DNA of 64,000 nt, from assembly GCF_001541095.1 (NCBI RefSeq), contig NZ_LMXH01000001.1, positions 880,048-944,047 on the forward strand. Reading direction: 5' to 3'. A program made the position numbers and the translations under genes. Source of the DNA: Paenibacillus sp. FJAT-26967 (GTDB lineage: Bacteria; Bacillota; Bacilli; Paenibacillales; NBRC-103111). The notes under the pieces are model-generated. The model made no database searches. It worked only from the letters and a program-made list of their open reading frames with translations, and was not told where the DNA came from. This document shows, piece after piece, positions 50,173-58,431 of the stretch; within the stretch, counting starts at the first letter, position 1; each line of letters starts with the position of its first letter.

Positions 50173-52972
50173 AGAAGGAAACCAATCTTTAGCAGGATTA
50201 CTGGGGGGCAAGGGGGCGAATCTTGCCGAGATGACAAGAGCAGGTCTGGCTGTTCCTCCGGGTTTTACGATCACGACGGAAGCCTGCAGGGCTTACTATT
50301 CAGAAAGCCGGCTGCCAGAGGGACTCTTCCGGGAAGTGCGCGAAGCGATGACGGTACTTGAGGTCCGCAAGGGCCAGCGTTTCGGGGATGCGGCTGCGCC
50401 GCTCCTCGTTTCCGTCCGTTCGGGATCGGTTACTTCGATGCCGGGCATGATGGATACCATTCTCAATCTGGGTCTGAATGACGAGACCGTACAAGGACTG
50501 GCGGCGGCTACGAATAACCCCCGGTTCGCTTATGACTGCTACCGGAGGCTTATTCAAATGTTCGGGACAGTAGTGTTCGGAATAGAGGGCGCCTGGTTCG
50601 AGAAGAAACTGCATGCTTTAAAAGAAGCGTACGCAGTGCAGTCGGATCAATCCGTTACGGCGGAGGCGTGGCAGGAACTGATCGGCACGTACAAATCCCT
50701 TATCCTCAAAAGAGCGGGAACTGCCTTCCCGCAGGATGTGTACGAGCAGCTTCATATGGCGGTCGAAGCCGTCTTCCGGTCCTGGAATAATTCACGAGCG
50801 CAAATATACCGCCGCCTGAACGGGATTCCCGATGAACAAGGCACGGCGGTTAATATACAGGCTATGGTTTTCGGCAATATGAACGAAGCAAGCGGGACAG
50901 GGGTTGTTTTTACAAGAAATCCAAGTACGGGTGAGAGAGTACTGTTCGGCGAATACCTGACAAACGCCCAGGGAGAAGATGTAGTAGCCGGTGTCCGCAC
51001 GCCGCAGCCTATCGCCGGACTTCAGCAGGACATGCCTGCCGTCTATGAGCAGCTTGTCGCAATGGCGGGTCTTCTGGAGAAGCATTACAGGGATATGCAG
51101 GACATCGAGTTCACCGTTGAAAACAGCACGCTCTACATGCTGCAGACGCGCAGCGGCAAACGTACCGCCCAGGCCGCTATGCGGATTGCCGTAGAACTGG
51201 TCCGGGCCGGCATCCTTACGAGAGAAGAAGCGCTGATGCGGGTAGAGCCTTCGCACCTGGACCAGCTCCTTCATCCGAGTCTGGATGAAAGCGCCGCTCC
51301 TGCCGCGCTGGGCGCCGGTCTGCCCGCTTCACCGGGCGCGGCTTGCGGACAAGCTGTTTTCACCGCGGATGAAGCGCAGGCGCAGGCGCGAAGCGGCAAG
51401 GCCGTTATCCTCGTCCGCACGGAGACGACGCCGGAAGACATCCATGGTGTGCTGGCTGCCCGCGGGGTGCTGACTTCCCGCGGCGGCATGACCAGCCATG
51501 CGGCTGTTGTTGCCCGCGGAATGGGCAAGCCGTGCGTCTGCGGCTGTGAAGCGCTTGTCATTCACGCGAAGCAGCGCCGGGCCGTAATCGGCGGACAGAC
51601 GATCGCCGAAGGCGACTGGCTGACGATTGACGGCGCAACCGGCCGCGTCATGATCGGCGAGGTGCCGCTGAAGGAGGCAGACATGTCCGCGGAATTGCTG
51701 GAGATGCTGCAGTGGGCGGACGATGTGCGCGGCATGAAAGTCTATGCCAACGCGGACAATCCGGAAGATGCGGCTAAAGCCCGCAGCTTCGGAGCCGAAG
51801 GCGTCGGCCTGTGCCGCACGGAGCACATGTTCCTATCGCCGCAGCGCCTGCCCATCGTCCAGAAGATGATTCTGGCCGATACGGAAGCTGTGCGCGCTGA
51901 GGCGCTTGAGGAGCTGCTGCCGATGCAAAGAGGCGATTTCGCCGCGATCTTCCGCGCGATGGCAGGGCTGCCGGTGACTATCCGGCTGCTGGACCCGCCG
52001 CTGCACGAGTTCCTGCCGAATCTGGAGGATCTTCTCATGCGCCATGCGCACCTGTCGGCTGCACGCAAAGAACAGGCCGGCTATGAGCTGGAGACGGATG
52101 GGAGTCCGGAAACCCCGGCAGCAGCTAGCAGCAATGAGCGGAGCTCCGGACAAGTGGTACGCTCGGAAGTTTCCAGAGAATTAGCACCTAATGCAGGGTG
52201 TAATTCTTCCGAACCGGACCTGGAGCTTCAACAGCTGGAAGCGTTGATCCGCAAAGTGCGCGGGCTTCACGAGGTGAACCCGATGCTCGGTCAGCGGGGC
52301 TGCCGTCTCGGAATTCTTTTCCCCGAGATTTACGGCATGCAGATCGAGGCGATCTTTGCCGCTGTGCAAGACTGTATCCGCGATGGCATCGAGGTGTCGC
52401 CGGAGATTATGATTCCGCTTGTCGGTCATGCTAACGAGCTTCGCATCATGCGTGAGCTGGTCGACCAAGTCGCGCAGAAGATGCTGGGTGACAACCGGAA
52501 TGCGGTCCCTTACCGAGTGGGCACCATGATCGAGGTGCCGCGGGCCGCTTTGACTGCGCCTCAGATTGGGGCGCATGCCGATTTCTTCTCGTTCGGTACG
52601 AACGACCTCACGCAGATGACATTCGGCTACAGCCGTGATGACGCGGAAGGCAAGTTCCTGACACACTATGTAGAGAATAAGCTGCTGCCGGACAACCCCT
52701 TCCAGGTGCTTGACCGTGACGGCGTGGGGCAATTAATCGACCTCGCGGTCACCCGTGCCCGCGCGCTGAAGCCTAAACTGAAGACAGGCGTGTGCGGCGA
52801 GCATGGAGGCGACCCGAAGTCGATCCGGTTATGCCGCGAGATGGGCCTTGACTATGTGTCGTGTTCACCTTACCGGGTTCCGATTGCCAGAATTGCCGCT
52901 GCCCAGGCGGAAATCGAAGCGGCCGAAGCGGAGAAAAACAGCTCGGCAGAGCAGCAAAAGATTGTATCGTGA
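50144..52972 (+). CDS. ppdK: Pyruvate, phosphate dikinase
   Basis: A 942-residue enzyme that interconverts pyruvate + ATP + Pi and PEP + AMP + PPi. It has the ATP-grasp nucleotide domain (GGKGANLAEM, SVRSGSVTSMPGMMDT), the swivelling His domain with GGMTSHAA (catalytic His452, regulatory Thr450), and the PEP/pyruvate barrel (GVGLCRTEHMF, FFSFGTNDLTQMTFGYSRDDAE, TGVCGEHGGDP). Usual length is ~880; the excess is mainly a disordered ~45-residue linker at about 650-692 in the PEP barrel. The ATG follows GGGAGTGG. It lies in front of ccpN and a PPDK-regulatory protein gene. Confidence 0.94.
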   Translation: MSKQWLMHFEEGNQSLAGLLGGKGANLAEMTRAGLAVPPGFTITTEACRAYYSESRLPEGLFREVREAMTVLEVRKGQRFGDAAAPLLVSVRSGSVTSMPGMMDTILNLGLNDETVQGLAAATNNPRFAYDCYRRLIQMFGTVVFGIEGAWFEKKLHALKEAYAVQSDQSVTAEAWQELIGTYKSLILKRAGTAFPQDVYEQLHMAVEAVFRSWNNSRAQIYRRLNGIPDEQGTAVNIQAMVFGNMNEASGTGVVFTRNPSTGERVLFGEYLTNAQGEDVVAGVRTPQPIAGLQQDMPAVYEQLVAMAGLLEKHYRDMQDIEFTVENSTLYMLQTRSGKRTAQAAMRIAVELVRAGILTREEALMRVEPSHLDQLLHPSLDESAAPAALGAGLPASPGAACGQAVFTADEAQAQARSGKAVILVRTETTPEDIHGVLAARGVLTSRGGMTSHAAVVARGMGKPCVCGCEALVIHAKQRRAVIGGQTIAEGDWLTIDGATGRVMIGEVPLKEADMSAELLEMLQWADDVRGMKVYANADNPEDAAKARSFGAEGVGLCRTEHMFLSPQRLPIVQKMILADTEAVRAEALEELLPMQRGDFAAIFRAMAGLPVTIRLLDPPLHEFLPNLEDLLMRHAHLSAARKEQAGYELETDGSPETPAAASSNERSSGQVVRSEVSRELAPNAGCNSSEPDLELQQLEALIRKVRGLHEVNPMLGQRGCRLGILFPEIYGMQIEAIFAAVQDCIRDGIEVSPEIMIPLVGHANELRIMRELVDQVAQKMLGDNRNAVPYRVGTMIEVPRAALTAPQIGAHADFFSFGTNDLTQMTFGYSRDDAEGKFLTHYVENKLLPDNPFQVLDRDGVGQLIDLAVTRARALKPKLKTGVCGEHGGDPKSIRLCREMGLDYVSCSPYRVPIARIAAAQAEIEAAEAEKNSSAEQQKIVS

Positions 52973-53033
52973 CGGCATTTTATATATCATGGAATTATAC
53001 CCGATTGCACCTGCGGGAATCCGCCCGTGAGGA

Positions 53034-53675
53034 GTGAGAGCTATTCAGTTGTCGCAGCGCCAGATGGAAATTCTGGATTTTATTCATAAACAGGCACCCA
53101 TCACAGGAGAGCAGATCGCAGAACAGCTGGGTGTGAGCCGTCCGACTATTCGTTCGGATCTTTCCCTCCTCGTGATGCTCGGCCATATCAATGCCAAGCC
53201 GAAGGTCGGTTATTTTCCTAACAAGTCTTTTCGTGAAGAGCAAGCAAACGGTCTCAAGCTTAAGGTGAAGCAGGTCCAGTCGATGCCGGTCATCGTTCGC
53301 AAGACCGCTACAGTAGGCGACGCAGTCGTTGCCCTGTTCGTCGATAACGTCGGCGGTCTGGTCGTTGCGGACGAGGAAGGCATGCTGCTTGGTGTCATAT
53401 CGCCCAAGGACCTGCTTAAGGTAACGCTTGGCAATCCTGCAGCTGCTTCCATGCCGGTCAGCTTAGTCATGACGCGTAAACCGCAGCTCATCACCGTTAC
53501 ACCGGATGATGATGTCATTGAAGCGGCACGCAAAATGGCGGAGCACCAGATCGATATGCTGCCTGTAGTTATTCCACATGAGAACGGGAGCGACCAGCCG
53601 TCTCTTGAAGTGGTCGGGCGCATTTCCAAAACGACAATGACCCGAGTGCTGCTTGATGCGGCCCGGAAGTGGTAA
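53034..53675 (+). CDS. ccpN: CcpN-type repressor (HTH plus two CBS domains)
   Basis: A 213-residue protein. An N-terminal HTH (LSQRQMEILDFIHKQAPITGEQIAEQLGVSRPTIRSDLSLLVMLGHI) is followed by VGYFPN and two CBS domains (~70-200) that bind adenine nucleotides. It matches CcpN, which represses gluconeogenic genes under glycolysis. Start GTG (53034) reproduces the family's start (IQLSQRQ), although GAGGA touches it. It lies ~60 bases after ppdK and 20 bases before the yqfL-type gene, the same order as in other Firmicutes. Confidence 0.9.
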   Translation: MRAIQLSQRQMEILDFIHKQAPITGEQIAEQLGVSRPTIRSDLSLLVMLGHINAKPKVGYFPNKSFREEQANGLKLKVKQVQSMPVIVRKTATVGDAVVALFVDNVGGLVVADEEGMLLGVISPKDLLKVTLGNPAAASMPVSLVMTRKPQLITVTPDDDVIEAARKMAEHQIDMLPVVIPHENGSDQPSLEVVGRISKTTMTRVLLDAARKW

Positions 53676-53695
53676 GGAAGGGGAACACATACCGG

Positions 53696-54508
53696 ATGGT
53701 TCAGGATGCACAACAACAAACGATCACAATTTGCTCCGATTCCGTCGGAGAGACGGCGGAAACGGTCGTTCGTGCCACGATTCGCCAATTTAACGGCCAA
53801 GATGTCAAGATGAGGCGGATCGGGCATATTAAACATGAAGATGAAATCCGTGAGATTATGGAAGAAGTGCATCGTGAGGGCGGCTTCGTCGCCTATACGC
53901 TCGTTCAGCCTGAACTCCGGGAAATGATGAAGGAAGAAGCGATTCGTCTCGGGGTCCGTGCCATTGATATCATGGGGCCGATGATGCAGGCTTACATTGA
54001 TACATTCGATGGCGCGCCAACCCGTAAGCCGGGTCTTATGCACGAGCTGGACGATGCTTATTTCCGGCGTGTCGAGGCCATTGAATTCGCAGTCAAATGC
54101 GACGACGGCCGCGATACGACATCGATGATGAATGCCGATATTGTACTCATCGGCGTGTCACGTACTTCGAAGACACCGCTCAGTATCTTCCTTGCGCATA
54201 AGGGATATAAAGTGGCGAACTTCCCGCTCGTGCCGGAAGTGAAGCTTCCTCCGGAATTGTTCGAGTTTCCCGGCAGCCGCATCGTCGCGTTGACGATGAA
54301 CGCCGAGAAGCTGTTCAAAATCCGTATCGAGCGGCTCAAGACGCTGGGACTTCCATTCGGCTCCCAGTACGCCACCTTGGGGCGGATCAACGAGGAGCTG
54401 GAGCACGCCATCGCCATTGCGAAGCGTCTGCGCTGTCCGGTCATAGACGTGACCGACAAAGCTATCGAGGAGACGGCAGGTCTCATTATTGAGTTTATTC
54501 AGCCGTGA
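53696..54508 (+). CDS. yqfL: PPDK regulatory protein/YqfL (DUF299 kinase-phosphorylase)
   Basis: A 270-residue protein of the DUF299 family. These enzymes use ADP to phosphorylate, and Pi to dephosphorylate, the Thr next to the catalytic His of PPDK or PEP synthase. GVSRTSKTPLSIFLA near residue 150 is the nucleotide-binding loop. ITICSDSVGETAETVV at the start and EETAGLIIEFI at the end are typical. The ATG at 53696 follows GGAAGGGG. In B. subtilis YqfL acts through CcpN; here ppdK is adjacent, so direct control of PPDK Thr450 is also plausible. Confidence 0.92.
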   Translation: MVQDAQQQTITICSDSVGETAETVVRATIRQFNGQDVKMRRIGHIKHEDEIREIMEEVHREGGFVAYTLVQPELREMMKEEAIRLGVRAIDIMGPMMQAYIDTFDGAPTRKPGLMHELDDAYFRRVEAIEFAVKCDDGRDTTSMMNADIVLIGVSRTSKTPLSIFLAHKGYKVANFPLVPEVKLPPELFEFPGSRIVALTMNAEKLFKIRIERLKTLGLPFGSQYATLGRINEELEHAIAIAKRLRCPVIDVTDKAIEETAGLIIEFIQP

Positions 54509-54566
54509 CCTTTCAGGTTGCGGCTTTTTTGAGGAAATAACCTTATAAAAGAGCCCATTTCGCAGG

Positions 54567-54947
54567 CTAAGTGAGCCTTAGAATTTTGACTAAATTTAGA
54601 CCCAACAGCCCACCTATCAAAGACAGGATAAGTCCTATAGTCCCCATGGCAAAACCGGCCGCAGATAGCGCTTCGATAAGTGACATTTTTTCTCTGTTTA
54701 GAACATATGAAGTGCCCCATGCTAAAGGATGAGCGAGGAAAAAGATCAGAAATCCGCACCAGAAAACATGTTTTTTACTCTCCCATTTATTAAGGAAAAG
54801 GATATAAGCCCAACCACTAAGAGATAACACGAGTACAGACGAGATAAGTAATAATGAGAAAACAAATTCAAAACCCAAAGAAAGAGTTAGGACCCAAGTA
54901 ATGAAGGGAAATAGTAGGATGATCAGCAAGAATTTCAAAGATCTCAA
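54567..54947 (-). CDS. Small membrane protein of unknown function
   Basis: A 126-residue protein with four hydrophobic segments (roughly residues 5-24, 28-50, 62-80, 90-120). No domain is recognised. It starts at a TTG with a GGGGGG stretch ahead, so the start is moderately certain. It is read leftward, after the AT-rich gene to its right, and may share its transcript. It lies convergent to the yqfL-type gene, about 60 bases away. Confidence 0.6.
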   Translation of the reverse strand: MRSLKFLLIILLFPFITWVLTLSLGFEFVFSLLLISSVLVLSLSGWAYILFLNKWESKKHVFWCGFLIFFLAHPLAWGTSYVLNREKMSLIEALSAAGFAMGTIGLILSLIGGLLGLNLVKILRLT

Positions 54948-55005
54948 AGTAAGCCCCCCGTTTGTAAGGAAGTCAAGGAATCATAAATCTTGACTTCCTA
55001 AAAAT

Positions 55006-56256
55006 TTAATTTGAAACAGTGAAATCAGCATTGGGATACGGAGGAAAAAGATTATCAAATCCTTGATTCTTAAAACTATAAGCTAATACGGCATAACCAT
55101 TATCATCGGGACTGCCGGTAACAAACCATAGCTCATGACTTGGTGCCTTATCATGATTTCCTGTAATAATGTACTTCCCACTTCTATTTATTTCTCCTAT
55201 ATATTCATAAGTAATTCCTGGAGCCGGTACTAATCCACCGACTGGTCTCACTGCAATTAAAGCATTATGGTAAATCTTCCATTTGATTTTTCCTGTTGCA
55301 CTATCGTAAAAAGTACTGGGGGGATATAAATAGATATTATCGTCACTTGCAGTTTTGCTATCCAGTGGCTTGTATTTGAGATCATACCATCTTGTAGGCC
55401 AAATATACTTATTTAATGTGCTATAATAGGGCGTTTCATTAATAGATGAAAAGTTCGCAATGAATCTGGTATCTGTTCTTGCTGAATTACAAGTATAACA
55501 TGGAGACGTACGTGTATCACCGCCATAATAGCCATCCCAACCAATATTTCGATAGGCAGTAGGTGAACGAGTATACGCTTCAGGGATATATGTTCTATAT
55601 TTAAAGCTATATCTTATATCATATGCTAAAGCAGTTAAAGTATTCGATTCGTTTTTATCTATATTCTTAACTAATACTAGATCCTTTTTTTCATTCTTAT
55701 CTTGGTGTTCACTAACAATTTTATAACTTGTATATTTAGAATCATCATAGTTATTATCGCTGTAATTGCTTTTTTTTAGATCAGAGACAAGTAATTCATC
55801 ATTCTTATATATTTGATAGTTTCCGTTCCCAAAATCATCCCAATCCATTATTACTTTTTTCTTCTTTTTAACAATGTTTATTGTTTTTCCTTCCATTAAA
55901 TTAGTTGTCTCTATACTCTTCTTTTTTGTCTGGGCTTTAACCTTTATAGTATTTTCTTTTTTTTCCTTTCCTTTTTCGTCTAGTTCTTTAATAAAATATT
56001 CTACGCTTGTTCCTGGAGTTAATTTAGTTTGGGTAAAATTTTGTTTATCGCTTTCTTGAACAATCTTTCCATCCAGATCTATGACCTGATAAATGCTTTT
56101 TTTGTTCCCGGACCAAGCTAAATTAATAGAATCGGCTGTTGTTTCAATATTTGTTATAGTTACCTCGGCTTCTGTTGCTTTCTCAGCATAAGAATTTTCA
56201 GGGTTAAAAATAAAGATCAAACCAAGCAAGAAAAAAACTTTAAGTAACTTGTACAT
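55006..56256 (-). CDS. Secreted protein with a Fn-type region, possibly DUF3238-like
   Basis: A 416-residue protein with a signal peptide (MYKLLKVFFLLGLIFIFNPENSYA). It is followed by two FnIII-like strands (EVTITNIETTADSINLAWSG), a Lys-rich middle, and a C-terminal ~170-residue domain (YRTYIPEAYTRSPTAYRNIGWDGYYGGDTR... KAPSHELWFVTG) that has the feel of DUF3238. The gene is much more AT-rich than most of the window. GGAGG lies before the ATG. Function unknown; transfer is likely. Confidence 0.65.
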   Translation of the reverse strand: MYKLLKVFFLLGLIFIFNPENSYAEKATEAEVTITNIETTADSINLAWSGNKKSIYQVIDLDGKIVQESDKQNFTQTKLTPGTSVEYFIKELDEKGKEKKENTIKVKAQTKKKSIETTNLMEGKTINIVKKKKKVIMDWDDFGNGNYQIYKNDELLVSDLKKSNYSDNNYDDSKYTSYKIVSEHQDKNEKKDLVLVKNIDKNESNTLTALAYDIRYSFKYRTYIPEAYTRSPTAYRNIGWDGYYGGDTRTSPCYTCNSARTDTRFIANFSSINETPYYSTLNKYIWPTRWYDLKYKPLDSKTASDDNIYLYPPSTFYDSATGKIKWKIYHNALIAVRPVGGLVPAPGITYEYIGEINRSGKYIITGNHDKAPSHELWFVTGSPDDNGYAVLAYSFKNQGFDNLFPPYPNADFTVSN

Positions 56257-56635
56257 TTACTTCCTCCCTTTTATATGAATGTTATTTTAAGTTATATGTT
56301 AAATAAACACATTTGGTAAAAATAAAACCTGAAAAGTAAAATAAAAACTTTTTATGTAAATAATTCTGGCAACAAATTTTATCATTTCACTTTGGTTGAG
56401 TTAGCAACTGAAATCCAGTCCGTTCAAAGCTGCATAACAGGAGTATTACTTCAAGTTTTATGAGTCATTGGACTCGATAACTTATGTATAAATTCTCTCA
56501 AGACCGTGAACCAACCTAATACGCCTATTTTCCTTCCGCCACCGCACCATTGGTAACCGCCCTTCATACACTAAGTTGACTGTATCCCTTACCCTTGTAA
56601 TGACCCCAAAAACCCGAGCAAGGAGGGATGGCAAC
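56257..56635. other. Intergenic region before gerE
   Basis: AT-rich promoter region of the leftward secreted-protein gene, then the SigK promoter of gerE. No gene or repeat is visible. Confidence 0.5.
56546..56573 (+). promoter_or_regulatory. SigK-type promoter of gerE
   Basis: AC (56546) is followed after 17 bases by CATACACTA, a full match to the SigK -10 CATAnnnTA. The ribosome binding site lies ~50 bases downstream. In B. subtilis gerE is SigK-dependent. Confidence 0.65.
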
Positions 56636-56860
56636 TTGAAGGGAAGCGACCATAAAAACAAATTCTTACTGACAAATCGCGAACGCGAAGTCTTCGAACT
56701 GCTGGTACAGGACAAAACGACGAAGGATATTGCACAGCAGCTTTTTATCAGCGAGAAGACTGTGCGAAACCATATCTCCAATGTCATGCAAAAACTGAAC
56801 GTAAAAGGTCGTTCACAGGCGGTAGTCGAGCTAATTAAACTCGGCGAACTTAAAATCTGA
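56636..56860 (+). CDS. gerE: Spore coat regulator GerE
   Basis: A 74-residue LuxR/FixJ-type DNA-binding protein, the same length as B. subtilis GerE. LLTNREREVFELLVQDKTTKDIAQQLFISEKTVRNHISNVMQKLNVKGRSQAVVELIKLGELKI is nearly the same protein. The TTG start with AAGGAGGG ahead gives exactly the usual length. GerE turns on or off late coat genes with SigK in the mother cell. A SigK promoter lies upstream. The gene stands alone and is followed by a terminator. Confidence 0.95.
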   Translation: MKGSDHKNKFLLTNREREVFELLVQDKTTKDIAQQLFISEKTVRNHISNVMQKLNVKGRSQAVVELIKLGELKI

Positions 56861-56885
56861 CGAAGCAACCCTTGCCAGGGGAAAC

Positions 56886-56934
56886 CCTCTTTAGAATGAT
56901 CCGCTTATCGGATGATCCTGAAGAGGTTTTTTTT
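56886..56934 (+). terminator. Terminator after gerE
   Basis: CCTCTTTAGAATGATCCG and CGGATGATCCTGAAGAGG pair with three mismatches around CTTAT, then eight T. A related sequence follows the DinB gene at 58103. Confidence 0.88.
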
Positions 56935-57191
56935 AAGCAGTTTTCAAGGCAGGGGTGTTTAACTTAAATTCATCATCGAGAAAAAATAGGTCCTTAGTCC
57001 TAAGTTATGAAGGATTAATGAAGTGCATGGCGAATATCATGAAATAATACCCAATATTTAGGCGGGTGCGTGTGTCAGGGGAACATGGTTTATGTTCTTT
57101 TCTGTTGCTGAGAATACATACATAGGGAGTAGCGAATGCCGAACTGTCGAACTCGAAAAACAATTTCAATAACTAAAAGGGGTAGTGGAAT
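56935..57191. other. Intergenic region
   Basis: No gene or clear promoter recognised. Confidence 0.4.
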
Positions 57192-57416
57192 GTGACGGTC
57201 GAACAGATACTTTTTAAAGTCTTCATGATGATTTCCATGTACAGTTCACCAGAAACGGTTGTGACTCAGCATGAGAATGTAATCATAGTAAATGGAGGGC
57301 ACTGGAAACAGAAAATGACGGTTGTATTTATGTCATCCATTAGAAGTGAGGATCAGATTCCGGGGGAACTAATTTATGAAGTACTAACAGAAGATATAAC
57401 ACCTCAGCAACCCTAG
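57192..57416 (+). CDS. Small hypothetical protein
   Basis: A possible 74-residue product starting VEQILFKVFMMISMYSSPETVV. A GTG start at 57192 with AAAAGGGGTAG ahead is plausible. No domain or signal peptide is recognised. The beta-alternating C-terminus (QKMTVVFMSSIRSEDQIPGELIYEVL) looks coding. Support is only moderate; it may be a chance frame. Confidence 0.4.
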   Translation: MTVEQILFKVFMMISMYSSPETVVTQHENVIIVNGGHWKQKMTVVFMSSIRSEDQIPGELIYEVLTEDITPQQP

Positions 57417-57545
57417 CAGCTGGAAATAACGGAAAGAGTTCACTCAATGGTGGGCTTTTTTTATTTAAACCAGGAGGAAAAAAAAAGCGATCCCCGAATT
57501 TGTAAAGGATTGGAAAGGATTAAAATATTTAAAGGGGAGAAGCGG

Positions 57546-58085
57546 ATGGATCGTTTACGTTATCCGATCGGGTTATTTGAACCGGTACAGAATCCGGCGC
57601 CGCAGCAGCGTAAGAAGTGGATAGAAGATATTGCGGAACTCCCGGGGGTTCTTGGGCACACCGTGCGCCATTTAACTTCCGAGCAGCTGCTCACACCTTA
57701 TCGGCCAGGCGGCTGGACGGTCCAGCAGGTCATTCATCACATGGCCGATAATGACATGAACGCTTTTCTCCGTTTCAAAAGAGCGCTGACCGAGGATAGT
57801 CCTGCGGCAAGCTCCTACAGAGAAGATTTGTGGGCGGAACTAAGTGACTATTCCGCACCTGTCGAAACTTCGCTGGTTCTGCTGGAATCAATCCACAGCC
57901 GGTTTGCGGTTTTACTTCGTTCCTTGCAACCCTCCCAATTCCAAAGAACCTTCACAAGTCCCGCTCACGGCGAAATGAATCTGGATACGGCTGTTCACAG
58001 ATATGCCTGGCATGGGCGGCATCATCTTGCTCAAATCACGTCACTTATTGAACGTTCGGGCTGGTCATTCCGCCAATTTATTTAA
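57546..58085 (+). CDS. DinB/YfiT family putative metal-dependent hydrolase
   Basis: A 179-residue four-helix bundle protein of the DinB/YfiT (BstA) family. YPIGLFEPVQNPAPQQRKKWIEDIAELPG is the family's start. The metal-binding His residues lie in VIHHMADNDMNAF and YAWHGRHHLAQI. Members transfer bacillithiol or hydrolyse small molecules; a bacillithiol transferase role is likely. The ATG at 57546 has GGGGAGAAG before it; a longer frame exists upstream. A terminator follows. Confidence 0.85.
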   Translation: MDRLRYPIGLFEPVQNPAPQQRKKWIEDIAELPGVLGHTVRHLTSEQLLTPYRPGGWTVQQVIHHMADNDMNAFLRFKRALTEDSPAASSYREDLWAELSDYSAPVETSLVLLESIHSRFAVLLRSLQPSQFQRTFTSPAHGEMNLDTAVHRYAWHGRHHLAQITSLIERSGWSFRQFI

Positions 58086-58431
58086 CGGTGTGCGCAAGCG
58101 GACCTCTTTAGAATCATCGTTTTCCGGATGGTTCTGAAGAGGTTTTTTATCGATCTGAAGATAATTTTTATAATTCACAGAGGAATACTTGGTATTTTTT
58201 GTGTCTGCTTTGATCATTTTTACCAAATATTCATACATAAATCCAATTATTATCTTGCCTGTCATATCTATTGGGCATAAACTGAAATGGTTATCATTTC
58301 CTTTTGGCGGCGTATTTTGAAGGCGCACGTGCACGACAGGGGCTCGTACTAGCAGAGCTGTTGACGGTGCATGTAGTAGGAAGGGAATGTAACGATTTTA
58401 TACAAATAGAGAGACAGGAAGTGGGAGAGCA
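58086..58431. other. Intergenic region with terminator
   Basis: Besides the terminator at its left end, the rest is an AT-rich stretch that must hold the promoter of the metallopeptidase gene. No clear -35/-10 pair is visible. Confidence 0.4.
58103..58148 (+). terminator. Terminator after the DinB gene, related to the gerE terminator
   Basis: CCTCTTTAGAATCATC and GGATGGTTCTGAAGAGG form the stem, then TTTTTT. Most of the sequence is shared with the hairpin at 56886. Confidence 0.85.

Noticed and set aside
53034-53051. TTG at 53049 as the ccpN start
   Set aside because: The residues before it (RAIQLSQRQ) match the family's N-terminus, so the GTG at 53034 is favoured.
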